A stretch of DNA of 64,000 nucleotides from DASQHW01 sp038209365 (GTDB taxonomy: Bacteria > Actinomycetota > Acidimicrobiia > IMCC26256 > PALSA-610): NCBI GenBank assembly GCA_038209365.1, contig JBBQXS010000016.1:31378-95377 (forward strand), in the 5' to 3' direction. The notes under the pieces are model-generated. The model saw only the letters and a list, made by a program, of their open reading frames with translations. It made no database searches and was not told the DNA's origin. Shown here piece by piece: positions 35,125 through 44,396 of the stretch. Each line of letters starts with the position of its first letter. Positions within the stretch are counted from its first letter, which is position 1. The translations under genes and the position numbers were made by a program.

Positions 35125-35203
35125 GGCTCTCCCGTTTGCGGTACGCACGTCGTCGTCGTGCGCACGACGAGTCGATGCCCGACATGGGCGATAGCGTGAC
35201 CGG

Positions 35204-35830
35204 GTGCCTCCGTCGAAGCAAGCACGGTCTCGTCAGGCGCGCCAGAAGGAACGTCTCGCGGCCGCCGCCGCGCGCCGTCATCGAGTGCAGCGTCGCCGTC
35301 GCCAGGCTGGTGCAGGTGTCGCGGCGTTCATGATCATCGTCTTGCTGTTGCTCGTGTTCGCGTTCGCCGCAACCGGCGGGAATGGCGGCAAGACAACGTC
35401 GACGACGGCGGTTCCCGAGGTCGTTTCGGCAAAGGGCAAGCCTTGCGTCGCCCTCGCCGATCCGTTGCCGAAGGGCGCGCCCGCTGTCCCCGTGCAGATC
35501 GGTCCACCCCCGACGAAGCTCGTGAAGAAGGACCTCAAGGTCGGCACCGGGCCGGTCCTACCGGCGGGAGCGAAAGTCGCGGTCAACTACATCGGCGTTG
35601 CCTGCTCGACCGGCAAGATCTTCGGCGCGTCGTACGGCCAGAAGGCGATCGACGCAGACCTGAACGGCGGAGTCATCCCCGGATGGGCCAAGGGCCTTCC
35701 GGGGATGAAGGTCGGCGGTCGCCGCTTGCTCGGCATTCCCTCCGCAGAGGCATACGGGCCCGACGGGCAAGGGTCGATCCAACCCGACGAGGCGCTCTGG
35801 TTCGTGGTCGACGCGGTTTCGTTGAAGTGA
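35204..35830 (+). CDS. Membrane-anchored FKBP-type peptidyl-prolyl isomerase
   Basis: A 208-residue protein. A basic, Arg-rich N-terminus is followed by one transmembrane anchor (FMIIVLLLLVFAFA, about residues 42-56), a Thr/Gly linker and a C-terminal FKBP domain from about residue 105 (KVAVNYIGVACSTGKIFGAS, GWAKGLPGMKVGGRRLLGIP, ALWFVVDAVSL). It should assist folding of exported proteins on the outer membrane face. It starts at GTG 35204. Confidence 0.88.
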   Translation: MPPSKQARSRQARQKERLAAAAARRHRVQRRRRQAGAGVAAFMIIVLLLLVFAFAATGGNGGKTTSTTAVPEVVSAKGKPCVALADPLPKGAPAVPVQIGPPPTKLVKKDLKVGTGPVLPAGAKVAVNYIGVACSTGKIFGASYGQKAIDADLNGGVIPGWAKGLPGMKVGGRRLLGIPSAEAYGPDGQGSIQPDEALWFVVDAVSLK

Positions 35831-35847
35831 GCCCGCCGGCCCGAGCG

Positions 35848-36273
35848 TCAGAACGTGAGGTCGCGTCCGACAGCTGCCCACACCGTCTTGCCGTGCTCAC
35901 ACGGTTCCGTGCCCCACCTCGAAGCGAGCGCGTTGACGAGATTCAATCCGTACCCGCCATCGACATGTGCCGGTGCGCGCGCGAACGCGTCGCCATCACC
36001 GGCGTCCGTCACTTCCACGAACGTCTCGTCCACGTCCATCTCGACGGTGAGCCGGTACGGCGATGTCGCATGCATCAGCGCGTTTGTTGCCAACTCGCTC
36101 AACAAGAGGCCGACGACGCGAACGTGGTCACGCGTGCGTCCGTGCTCCTCCAGCGCGGCAATCGCCCCCGCGCGCAAGCGGCCGAGGTCAGCTGGGTGCG
36201 CGAACGCCGAGTCATACACCGCGGGTAGATGGCGTCCGTCATGTAGCCTCGTCGAGGCCTCGACATGGGGCAC
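35848..36273 (-). CDS. RsbW-like anti-sigma/HATPase-domain protein
   Basis: A 141-residue GHKL ATPase of the HATPase_c_2 type common in actinomycetes. The N-box is LLLSELATNALMHA, the G1 box VTDAGDGD and the G2 box GGYGLNLVNALASRWG. Family members are serine kinases that bind sigma factors or anti-anti-sigma proteins. Neither a sigma factor nor a STAS partner is adjacent, so the target is unknown. Confidence 0.85.
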   Translation of the reverse strand: MPHVEASTRLHDGRHLPAVYDSAFAHPADLGRLRAGAIAALEEHGRTRDHVRVVGLLLSELATNALMHATSPYRLTVEMDVDETFVEVTDAGDGDAFARAPAHVDGGYGLNLVNALASRWGTEPCEHGKTVWAAVGRDLTF

Positions 36274-36378
36274 GTACCCCGCGATACCCGCGTTGTCGCG
36301 ACGGTAAGCGCCAGCATCCGGGGGGGCGCGATTCCCTCGGACCTCCTGCCCGGCACCTGTTCAGGACGCCGAGCACCG

Positions 36379-36534
36379 TCATTCATGCAGATCGCAGCGG
36401 TGCAGCTCGTGCCGGCCGACTCGGAGCACGTAGACGTTCGGCTTGCCCGAACCGGCCTCAATCGCCGCGCGCGGCTCGGCCGCCCGCTCGATCTCGATTG
36501 TGTGCCCGCAATGAGGGCAAACAACATCCCGCAT
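36379..36534 (-). CDS. Small zinc-ribbon-like protein
   Basis: A 51-residue protein beginning MRDVVCPHCGHTIEIERA and ending HELHRCDLHE, with a CPHC knuckle plus C-terminal Cys/His residues that could bind zinc. ATG 36534 is supported by GGAGGG at good spacing; the longer frame upstream is not needed. The function is unknown. It lies between the RsbW-like gene and another small gene on the same strand. Confidence 0.6.
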   Translation of the reverse strand: MRDVVCPHCGHTIEIERAAEPRAAIEAGSGKPNVYVLRVGRHELHRCDLHE

Positions 36535-36609
36535 TTCGTCCAAACCCTCCGCCGAGGCTGCAGCGCCAACCACGCCGACGGTAGATCGGCCCGGACTGGC
36601 CGTCAATCA

Positions 36610-36846
36610 TCAGCTCACGGGCCGGGCGGGCAGGATCGCTTCGATGCGCAACACGTCGTCGGTGCTGGTGCCGTAGAAATGCGCGAGCTGATCGGAGAGG
36701 CTTCGGATCGTACGCAGCAGCGTCGTCATGAGCGCGAGCGCGTCGCCGTCGAACGCCTCGTATGCGAGGCGACGAATGTACTGGTCATCGATCGGTTCGT
36801 CATCGACGGCATGGAACAACTCCATGAGCCGATCGGTGTGGACCAT
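36610..36846 (-). CDS. Small hypothetical helical protein
   Basis: A 78-residue acidic, mostly helical protein (MVHTDRLMELFHAVDDEPID at the N-terminus, then ALALMTTLLRTIRSLSDQLAHFYG). A well-placed AAGGAG precedes ATG 36846, which supports real translation. I do not recognise a family. It lies downstream of the alanine-racemase-like gene on the same strand, 205 bases away, and could be its distal operon partner or independent. Confidence 0.55.
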   Translation of the reverse strand: MVHTDRLMELFHAVDDEPIDDQYIRRLAYEAFDGDALALMTTLLRTIRSLSDQLAHFYGTSTDDVLRIEAILPARPVS

Positions 36847-37051
36847 CCTGTCACTCCTTCTGGTTGTGGTGGACGAGCGGACGATGGTATAGCGCGCACC
36901 CGGTGAGTTCGTCGCCCCCGAAGACCCCGGGGGTCCAACAATCCACATCGTGTCTCGTGTGTGAGTGACACTCGGCGCGCATTCGTGCACGAAGCGGTGT
37001 TGGACTGTGTCGCAGGAGGCCAGCCGGTGTCGTCAACGGCTTGGTCATTCT

Positions 37052-38173
37052 CTAGACGTACGCGCGGCGAAGGCGCGGGCCGATGGAGCAGACAATTTCG
37101 TCGGCAATCGTGCCGAGGCGGTTCGCCCATTCGATGGCACTGATCTCCTGGTCGCACTGTTTGCCGAGGAGCACCGCTTCGTCGCCGGCACGGACGTCGA
37201 TCTCTCCCGCGTCGACAAAGAGGCGGTCCATCATGATGTTTCCGGCGATCGCGCAGCGTTGCCCGTGAAGGAGAACCTGACCGCTCGTGGCGAGGGCCCG
37301 GGGCACGCCGGACGCGTATCCGATCGGAAGGGTGGCTATGTGTGCCGCGCGCGCGAGCTCGTAGTGCAGCCCGTACGAGATGCGTGTCCCGGCCGGGAAG
37401 CGTTGCACGCGCGTGACGCGGGCCTTCACAGCGAGGGCAGGACGCAACGCCGTTGCGCCGGTGAGCGCGCCGGCCGGTTCGATGCCGTAGATGCCACTCC
37501 CGCAGCGAATCATGTCGAGATGTGTGTGAGGCATTGTCAGCGATGCCACCGTGTTCGCGACGTGCACGACACCCACCGTCACGCCGTTCGCACGGATCTT
37601 TTCGAGGAGTTGTATGAACTGATCGAGCTGGTGCTGCGTGACGGGATGTGCCAACTGGTCGGCGACGGCAAAGTGCGTGCAGATGCCTTGGAGTGAGAGT
37701 TCGGGTTGCTCGGAAATCTCGGTGCTGAGAGCAACGGCACCGTCGACGGGACAGCCGACGCCGTGCAGCCCGGTGTCGACACCGAGATGCACGGGCAGCT
37801 GCCGCAGCCCGGGCGACGGGCCGACCAGACAGGCGAGGGCGCGCACGCCGGCCGGCGTAGAGAGCACGGGGGTCAGCTCGAACTCGACGATTTCGCAGAG
37901 GTCGTCGCGATGCGGTTCCGACAGCACGAGGATCTGCGTGTCGATTCCCGCGCCTCGCAGGTCGAGGGCTTCGTCGACGGTTTCGACCGCCAGTGTCGAC
38001 GCACCACCTCCGAGGGCTGCTTCGGCAACCGGCACTGCGCCGTGGCCGTAGGCGTCCGCTTTGACAACCGCGCAGAGTTTCGCGGGCGACGCGAGCGCGG
38101 CGAGCGTCCGCACGTTGTGGCGAATGGCACCGAGATCGATTTCGGCCCATCGCCGCGTGGAAGCAGGGATCAT
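37052..38173 (-). CDS. alr: Alanine-racemase-family protein with altered active-site residues
   Basis: A 373-residue fold-type III PLP enzyme. Alr residues retained are the PLP lysine K38 and Tyr42 in VVKADAYGHG, THFAVAD, HVANTVASL, an Arg in DMIRCGSGIYG and the catalytic Tyr267 in RISYGLHY. However, the segment HLKxDTGMxRLG reads HLGVDTGLHGVG, so the usual carbamylated Lys and the substrate-binding Arg are both Gly (131 and 138). The C-terminal Tyr region is also changed. Racemase activity is therefore uncertain and specificity may differ. It starts 43 bases after the asparagine-synthetase-like gene on the same strand. Confidence 0.8.
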   Translation of the reverse strand: MIPASTRRWAEIDLGAIRHNVRTLAALASPAKLCAVVKADAYGHGAVPVAEAALGGGASTLAVETVDEALDLRGAGIDTQILVLSEPHRDDLCEIVEFELTPVLSTPAGVRALACLVGPSPGLRQLPVHLGVDTGLHGVGCPVDGAVALSTEISEQPELSLQGICTHFAVADQLAHPVTQHQLDQFIQLLEKIRANGVTVGVVHVANTVASLTMPHTHLDMIRCGSGIYGIEPAGALTGATALRPALAVKARVTRVQRFPAGTRISYGLHYELARAAHIATLPIGYASGVPRALATSGQVLLHGQRCAIAGNIMMDRLFVDAGEIDVRAGDEAVLLGKQCDQEISAIEWANRLGTIADEIVCSIGPRLRRAYV

Positions 38174-38216
38174 TCGAAACCGCGCGTTGCGAGGTGAATC
38201 GCGAAGGCGCTCACCG

Positions 38217-40043
38217 TCACACGACGGGCCCGGCACGATCGAGCAGCGTGAGGGCGGTACCGACGGCCCCCACCATTTCCCGGATCTCGCCGAATCTCGT
38301 CAGTGGCCTGGAGCTTCGGGCGTACCGCCGCAGCTTCTTCATGTCGCACACCGCGCCCATGTCGGTCCGCTTCGAGGCTTCCCTGAACAATTGGTCGATC
38401 GCTTTGCCTTCGATCTCGAAGAACCGCCAGCCCGGATTTCCCTGATGAAGCACGCGGCCGGTCGGCTTGACAGCAGTCGCAAAGGGGCTCTGCGGCAGCT
38501 CGAACGATGAGCCGGCCGCCAGCTCCGGCGCCCAGACGTCGTTCAGGAACGGAACGAGCACGAGCTCGGGGGCCGCCCTGCACATCACTTCGAAATGGAA
38601 CCGCTCACTGCGGCGCGCAGCCGCGGACAACTCCAAGTTCTTCGCCGCTGCGCCGCGCGAGACGAGGGGGTTGATGTTGACGCGCTGCGGCGCACATTGA
38701 AGAAGCGGACCGCTCCAGTGCGCGAGCGCCGTGTCGACATGGAACTTCTCGTGCACGACGTCGAGACGCATCTCCCGCGCGGTCTCGTGCACCCAGCTCT
38801 CGAGCCATTGCGCCTGGTACGCAGCCTCCGCCGGCCGAATGATGCCGAGCCGGTCCATCTCGAGGTGACCCGTCGCGAACCGGGATGCGAGCTCATCGAC
38901 GCTCGGCACCTCCTTCTCGCGGTAGCGCCCGTCGCTGCCACGCCGGAAGAACTCCCCGCCAAAGCCCTTGATGTTCACGAACGGCGGGAACGTCGGGTTC
39001 TGGAGCGCAGCCCACGGAGGAACCATGGCCTCGTATCGAGTGACGTTGCATCGAAGGCGCTGCCACACCTTCGCGACGTCTACGTCGGGTTGCGTCGTCT
39101 TCTTTCGGGCCGCGACAGCAGGCGCGGGCGGAGTGTTCATCCCCGCTCCGTGCGTGCGGTGCGTATAGCCCGCTGCCTCGGCGACCGCGCGTGCAACCTG
39201 AGCCTCCGGACTGTCGGACACGCCATTGGTGTACACGTCGACGCAATCCCGGAGACCGGCAGCCTTCACGATGGCGAGGCACAGCCGTGAGTCCTTGCCG
39301 CCGGTCAAGGACAGGCGTAACGGCGCGTCGACCGCCTCGAGCGCGCGCACGTTTCCCACGAGCTCGGCGGTGACGTCGTCCCATTCTGTCGACGTGAGGT
39401 TGTCTCGTCCGGCATCGTCCGACGTGGACGGCCAGATCCATGACGAGTTGCGGTGGAGCTCGAGTGCACCGGTGCCCCATGCGGCGCGCGCTTCTGTGCC
39501 CGACGGGAGGTGGCGCACATTGCGCAAGGGAAGTCCATCGCCGGCGAGGTTCGCGCGCGCGATGACCCACGCGAGCGCACGCGGATCCCATTCTCTTGAT
39601 CCGATCAGATCGGAGATCGTCAGGGACCGGTTGGAGAGCACTGCGAAATCTGCACGCGAGTGCCAGTAGAGCGGGTACATGCCGGAGAAGTCGCCGAATG
39701 CGTGCAACCCGATGCCCGGCGCAACACCCACGAAGTTGTACGCACCCTCCAAGGAATCAGAGACTTCGGTGGAACCACCGTCGCGATACTTCTTCAGAAG
39801 GTTCGCAGCGAGTCTGGACTGATCGCCGTCGGCGGCGAGCGCCGGCCCGTTGACCACGACGAAAGCCTCGTCGTCACTGGCGAAGCGGCACGCGCACGTC
39901 GGATCCGGTTCCTCGATCGCAGCGAATGCCCAGGTATGTCCAGCACCAATCCGCTCGATGCGCGGGCCGTCGACGATCCGACTCTTTTCGAGTGCGTCGA
40001 GCAGTTGGGGCGCGAGACGGTCAACCTCCGCACGCTTCCCCAC
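38217..40043 (-). CDS. Asparagine-synthetase-like amide ligase lacking the GATase nucleophile
   Basis: A 608-residue AsnB-family protein. The C-terminal synthetase domain has the PP-loop SLTGGKDS (245-252), which adenylates a carboxylate. The N-terminal Ntn-like region (FGDFSGMYPLYW near 115-127) is related to the glutaminase domain but has no N-terminal MCG cysteine, so ammonia from glutamine is unlikely; another amine may be the acceptor, as in beta-lactam synthetase or lasso-peptide cyclases. The GTG start is uncertain: in-frame codons L-I-F-F-V-A-V upstream (CTG 40064) look like a core beta strand. It follows the ABC exporter and precedes the racemase. Confidence 0.75.
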   Translation of the reverse strand: MGKRAEVDRLAPQLLDALEKSRIVDGPRIERIGAGHTWAFAAIEEPDPTCACRFASDDEAFVVVNGPALAADGDQSRLAANLLKKYRDGGSTEVSDSLEGAYNFVGVAPGIGLHAFGDFSGMYPLYWHSRADFAVLSNRSLTISDLIGSREWDPRALAWVIARANLAGDGLPLRNVRHLPSGTEARAAWGTGALELHRNSSWIWPSTSDDAGRDNLTSTEWDDVTAELVGNVRALEAVDAPLRLSLTGGKDSRLCLAIVKAAGLRDCVDVYTNGVSDSPEAQVARAVAEAAGYTHRTHGAGMNTPPAPAVAARKKTTQPDVDVAKVWQRLRCNVTRYEAMVPPWAALQNPTFPPFVNIKGFGGEFFRRGSDGRYREKEVPSVDELASRFATGHLEMDRLGIIRPAEAAYQAQWLESWVHETAREMRLDVVHEKFHVDTALAHWSGPLLQCAPQRVNINPLVSRGAAAKNLELSAAARRSERFHFEVMCRAAPELVLVPFLNDVWAPELAAGSSFELPQSPFATAVKPTGRVLHQGNPGWRFFEIEGKAIDQLFREASKRTDMGAVCDMKKLRRYARSSRPLTRFGEIREMVGAVGTALTLLDRAGPVV

Positions 40044-40170
40044 GACAGCGACAAAGAAGATCAGAACTCAATCGATTCCGCAGACGATTCTTCGAAGATA
40101 AGACCATCGGGCGGAGACGCGGTCAAGGCCTTCCGTTTCGCCGCGGTCGCGATTTCCAGTTTTCGGTGGA

Positions 40171-42054
40171 TCAGACGACGTCGACGACCGGTGCCACGAA
40201 CTGTGAGTTGTAGAGCCGGGAGTACGGCCCGTCGTGGGCGAGCAGCGCGTTGTGCGACCCCTGTTCGACGATGCGGCCGTTCTCCATCACGAGGATGATG
40301 TCGGCGCCGCGAATGGTCGACAGGCGGTGGGCGATCACGAAACTCGTGCGCTCTCTGCGCAGCGCGTTCATCGCCTCTTGGATGAGGACCTCGGTGCGGG
40401 TGTCGACGGAGCTGGTGGCCTCGTCGAGGATGAGGATGGCCGGGTCGGCGAGGAAGGCTCGTGCGATGGTGAGCAGTTGCTTCTGCCCGGCGCTGATGTT
40501 GTCGCCCTCTTCGTTGATGAGCGTGTCGTAGCCGTCGGGAAGCGAGTGCACGAAGCGGTCGACGTACGTCGCGCGCGCCGCCTCGAGGATCTGCTCCTCG
40601 GTAGCGTCGGGATTGCCGTAGGCGATGTTGTCGCGGATGGTGCCGCCGAACAGCCACGTGTCCTGCAGCACCATGCCGATCTTCGATCGCAGCTCGGCGC
40701 GCGGCATCGAGGAGATATCGCGCCCGTCGAGGGTGATCACGCCGCCGTTCAGCTCGTAGAACCGCATGATGAGATTGACGAGCGTCGTCTTGCCGGCGCC
40801 CGTCGGCCCGACGATCGCGATGGTCTGGCCGGGCTCGGCCACCAGTGAGAGTGCCTCGATGAGGGGTCGGTCCGGGTCGTAGGAGAACGTGACGTCGCGG
40901 AACTCGACGCGGCCCCGCACGGGAGGGGGGTCGTCGATGGCAATCGGGTCGGGACTCTGTTCGTCGGCGTCCAGGAACTCGACCACCCGTTCGAACGAGG
41001 CGATGCCCGATTGGAACACGTTCATCATCGATGCCAGCTGCGTCAATGGCATCGAGAAATTGCGCGAATACTGGATGAAGGCCTGGATGTCGCCGACGGT
41101 GATCGCGCCGCTCGACACTCGTAGCCCGCCCACGACCGCGACGATCACGTATTGGATGTTGCCCATGAACATCGTGAAGGGCTGCATCAAGCTCGACATG
41201 AATTGTGCGCCGAACGACGAGTCGAAGAGCTCGTCGTTGGTGTCCCGGAACCGCTGCTCGACTTCGCGCTGGCGACCGAATGCTTTTACCACTGCGTGAC
41301 CTGTGAACGTCTCTTCGATCTGCGCGTTGAGGATCCCGGTGCTCTTCCATTGCGAGATGAAGCGCGGCCGGGCGCGGCGCGCAACGACACGCATCCCCCA
41401 CACCGACACGGGCACCGTGGTGAGCGCGACGACCGCCAACAAGGGCGAGATGGTGAACATCATGATCGCGACGCCGAACAGCAGCAGCACCGAGGTGAGC
41501 ATCTGACTCAGTGTCTGTTGCAAGCTCTGCGCGACGTTGTCGATGTCATTGGTGACCCGGCTCAGGAGATCGCCGCGCTGTTGTTTGTCGATGTAGCCGA
41601 GTGGGAGGGCGTTGACCTTGTCCTCGACATCGGACCGCAGCTTGTACATCAATCGTTGAATTACTCCGGCGAGGAGGTACGCGGCCACGATCTGGAGCGC
41701 GGACGACGCTGCATACAGCGCCAGGGCCTGCAGCAGCACGTGGTGCAACGCGCCGAAGTCGATGCCGCGGTGGTTGACGACACCGCGGACGATGATGTCG
41801 GTCCCATGCCCGAGGACACGGGGTCCGAACACGTTGAGGACCACACTCGCGATCGCGATCACCGCGACGAAGCCGAGCACGATCCGCATTGGACCGAGCA
41901 TGAGGCCCATTCGGCGGACCGCGTTCTTGAAGTCCTTCGAACGCTCGCCCGGGACACCCGCAGAGTTCCAACGTCCCGCGGCGCGGGTCTCGGGTGCCGC
42001 GAGGTCGAGTTCGCCGGAATCTCCGCGTTCCTCGTGGTCGTCGACGATCGTCAC
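40171..42054 (-). CDS. ABC exporter half-transporter (catalytic subunit)
   Basis: A 627-residue protein: an N-terminal six-helix exporter domain (about 60-350) followed by an ATPase domain. It has Walker A GPTGAGKTT, Walker B ILILDEATSS with the catalytic Glu, and an H-loop in IAHRLST. The signature is NISAGQ rather than LSGGQ. The partner encoded just upstream has the opposite defects, so the two form a heterodimer with one canonical and one degenerate ATP site. Its ATG overlaps the partner stop by 4 bases. Confidence 0.9.
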   Translation of the reverse strand: MTIVDDHEERGDSGELDLAAPETRAAGRWNSAGVPGERSKDFKNAVRRMGLMLGPMRIVLGFVAVIAIASVVLNVFGPRVLGHGTDIIVRGVVNHRGIDFGALHHVLLQALALYAASSALQIVAAYLLAGVIQRLMYKLRSDVEDKVNALPLGYIDKQQRGDLLSRVTNDIDNVAQSLQQTLSQMLTSVLLLFGVAIMMFTISPLLAVVALTTVPVSVWGMRVVARRARPRFISQWKSTGILNAQIEETFTGHAVVKAFGRQREVEQRFRDTNDELFDSSFGAQFMSSLMQPFTMFMGNIQYVIVAVVGGLRVSSGAITVGDIQAFIQYSRNFSMPLTQLASMMNVFQSGIASFERVVEFLDADEQSPDPIAIDDPPPVRGRVEFRDVTFSYDPDRPLIEALSLVAEPGQTIAIVGPTGAGKTTLVNLIMRFYELNGGVITLDGRDISSMPRAELRSKIGMVLQDTWLFGGTIRDNIAYGNPDATEEQILEAARATYVDRFVHSLPDGYDTLINEEGDNISAGQKQLLTIARAFLADPAILILDEATSSVDTRTEVLIQEAMNALRRERTSFVIAHRLSTIRGADIILVMENGRIVEQGSHNALLAHDGPYSRLYNSQFVAPVVDVV

Positions 42055-43784
42055 GCCGCGCTCTTCTCGCCGATCTGGGACTGGACGATCTCCGCATATG
42101 TCGGGCTGTCGCGGATCAGCTCGTCGTGCGTACCACGCCCGATGACCACGCCGTCCTCGAGGACGAGGATGTTGTCGGCGGTCGCGATGGTCGATACCCG
42201 CTGCGCGACGATGACGACGGCGGCATCCTTCGTGTACGGACCGAGCGCGGCGCGCAGGCGCGCGTCAGTGGCGAGGTCGAGCGCGGAGAACGAGTCGTCG
42301 AATACGTAGATGTCGGGCCGCCGGATGAGCGCTCGTGCGATCGACAAACGCTGGCGCTGCCCGCCCGACACGTTGGTGCCACCCTGTTCGATGCGTGCGT
42401 GCAGCCCGCCCGGCATCGCCCGCACGAACTCGGTCGCCTGCGCGACGTCCAACGCGGCCCACATCTCGTCCTCGGTCGCGTCGGGCTTGCCGAACTGCAA
42501 GTTGCTCGCAACGGTGCCCGAGAAGAGATAAGGCCGCTGCGGGACGAGGCCGATGGTGCTCCACAGCACGTCGGGGTCGAGGTCGTGCACGTCGACGCCG
42601 CCGACCAGGACGTTGCCCTCGGTGCTGTCGAACAGTCGCAGAATGAGGTTGACGAGGGTGGACTTGCCCGCGCCGGTGCTGCCGACGATGGCGGTGGTCT
42701 GACCGGGCGCGGTGGCGAACGAGACGCCGGTGAGCACCGGGTGCTCGGCGCCGGGGTAGTGGAAGCCGACGTCGCGGAACTCGAGCGCACCGTGGGTCAC
42801 GACGTCACGCACCGGATTGGCGGGCGGGACGACGCTCGGGTCGGTGTCGAGCACCTCCTGGATGCGATCGGCCGACACCGAGGCGCGAGGAACCATGGAG
42901 ATCATGAAGGTGGCCATCACCACCGACATGAGGATCTGCACGAGGTACGTGAGGTACGCGACCAGCGTGCCGACCTGGATGTCGCCGGAATTCACGCGAC
43001 TCGCGCCGAGCCAGAGCACGCCGACGCTCGACGCGTTGATCAGGAAGTTCACCGTGGGGAACATCGACGACATCAGCCGGCCGGCCCGCAGTGACACCGC
43101 GGTCAGGTCGCCGTTGGCATCACCGAAGCGGCGCCCCTCTTGGGGCTCGCGCACGAACGCGCGCACAACGCGAATCCCCGTGATCTGCTCGCGCAGCACG
43201 CGGTTGACCTGGTCGATCCGCTCCTGCATCAACCGGAACGCCGGCACCATCCGCGACACCAGCAAGCCGAGTACGACGGCGGCTACCGGCATCGCGATGA
43301 CCAACACGATCGAGAGGCCGACGTCTTGCCGCAGCGCCATGATGACGCCGACGACGATGGTGATCGGCGCCGCGATGGCCATCGTGCACGCCATCACGAC
43401 GAGCATCTGCACTTGCTGTACGTCGTTGGTGATGCGCGTGATGAGTGAGGGCGCCCCGAACGTGCCCACCTCGCGCGCCGAGAAATCGGTGACTTGATGG
43501 AAGAGGTTCTTGCGCAGGTCGCGCCCGAAGCTCATCGCCACCTTGCCGCCGTAGTACACGGCCGCGACCGCGAAGACGATCTGGATCAGCGCGACGCCGA
43601 CCATCAGCGCGCCCCACGTCCAGATGAAACCGACATTGCCGGGGATCACGCCGTTGTCGATGATGCGGGCGGTGATCGTCGGCAGCGTGAGCGCGGCAGA
43701 GGTCTGTATGGTCTGCAGCAGGACGATCAGTAGCAGCGTGTTCCGGTACGGCCGCAAGTGGGACCGCAACAACCGGATCAGCAC
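42051..43784 (-). CDS. ABC exporter half-transporter (degenerate-site subunit)
   Basis: A 577-residue half-exporter. Six transmembrane helices precede an ATPase domain with Walker A GSTGAGKST and signature NVSGGQRQ. Walker B reads IYVFDDSFSALD, where the catalytic Glu is Asp, and the H-loop position reads IVAQRVST, Gln for His. These are the usual marks of the non-hydrolysing site in heterodimeric exporters such as TM287/288. It overlaps the tetR gene by 7 bases, so the repressor controls export of a drug or an endogenous product. Confidence 0.9.
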   Translation of the reverse strand: MLIRLLRSHLRPYRNTLLLIVLLQTIQTSAALTLPTITARIIDNGVIPGNVGFIWTWGALMVGVALIQIVFAVAAVYYGGKVAMSFGRDLRKNLFHQVTDFSAREVGTFGAPSLITRITNDVQQVQMLVVMACTMAIAAPITIVVGVIMALRQDVGLSIVLVIAMPVAAVVLGLLVSRMVPAFRLMQERIDQVNRVLREQITGIRVVRAFVREPQEGRRFGDANGDLTAVSLRAGRLMSSMFPTVNFLINASSVGVLWLGASRVNSGDIQVGTLVAYLTYLVQILMSVVMATFMISMVPRASVSADRIQEVLDTDPSVVPPANPVRDVVTHGALEFRDVGFHYPGAEHPVLTGVSFATAPGQTTAIVGSTGAGKSTLVNLILRLFDSTEGNVLVGGVDVHDLDPDVLWSTIGLVPQRPYLFSGTVASNLQFGKPDATEDEMWAALDVAQATEFVRAMPGGLHARIEQGGTNVSGGQRQRLSIARALIRRPDIYVFDDSFSALDLATDARLRAALGPYTKDAAVVIVAQRVSTIATADNILVLEDGVVIGRGTHDELIRDSPTYAEIVQSQIGEKSAA

Positions 43785-44380
43785 GCCGCGTCCTTCTCGC
43801 TCGCGCGGCCGCCGCCGACGCCGTGCAGGAACAGCTGCACGAGCTCGTCGGGTGACCTCGGTTCGCCTGCGAGCATCGGATGTGTCGTCGACAGCGTGAG
43901 CGCACGCAGCAACCGAGCGGCGACAATCGGCTCGACCGTGATTTGCGCGCGGTGTGCCTCGAAGATCCGAACGAGCGCGTCGCTGTCGGCCATCGGACGC
44001 CGGGTCATCTCGTGGAATCGGGTCCCGACGCTCGACACCAGCCGCCAGATGTCGATGACGCGCTGCTGAATGATGACGACCGCGGCCGCGAGGCCGTCCT
44101 CGAAGAGCAAACCTTTGGGGATGTCGGTCAGCGCCGCCTCGAGCGGCTCAGGGTCGAGCGCCGCCTCGACGACCGCAGCGATGACCTCGTCCTTGTCGGC
44201 GAAGACCCGGAAGATCGTGCCCTCGGCGATCCCGGCCGCCTCGGCGATCTGCCGGCTGGTGCATCGATCGCCGTGCTCGAGCAGCAACGGCAGCGTGGCC
44301 GCGACGATCATCGACCGCCGCTCGTCGGCCGGCAGCGCGGTCGCCCGCGTGGTCTTGAAGGCTGTTCCGGGCTCGCTCAC
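43778..44380 (-). CDS. TetR-family repressor of the ABC exporter
   Basis: A 200-residue TetR/AcrR protein. The HTH is RCTSRQIAEAAGIAEGTIFRVFADKDEVIAAVVEA, followed by a helical ligand-binding domain. It is the first gene of the exporter operon, from GTG 44380. A TAATAT -10 box (44394-44389) ends 8 bases before the start codon, so the transcript is probably leaderless. An 18-bp palindrome lies immediately upstream of the -10. The GTG is preferred because no Shine-Dalgarno is present, as expected for a leaderless start. Confidence 0.9.
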   Translation of the reverse strand: MSEPGTAFKTTRATALPADERRSMIVAATLPLLLEHGDRCTSRQIAEAAGIAEGTIFRVFADKDEVIAAVVEAALDPEPLEAALTDIPKGLLFEDGLAAAVVIIQQRVIDIWRLVSSVGTRFHEMTRRPMADSDALVRIFEAHRAQITVEPIVAARLLRALTLSTTHPMLAGEPRSPDELVQLFLHGVGGGRASEKDAAC

Positions 44381-44396
44381 GAAGAGGCATATTACC

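Noticed and set aside
36923..36935. GC-rich hairpin GACCCCGGGGGTC upstream of the small 78-residue gene
   Set aside because: The loop is too small and no T-run follows, so it is unlikely to be a terminator; its position gives no regulatory clue.
37052..44380. Lasso-peptide biosynthetic cluster
   Set aside because: An AsnB-like cyclase candidate and an ABC transporter are present, but there is no B-type transglutaminase-like protease, RRE (PqqD-like) gene or precursor peptide.
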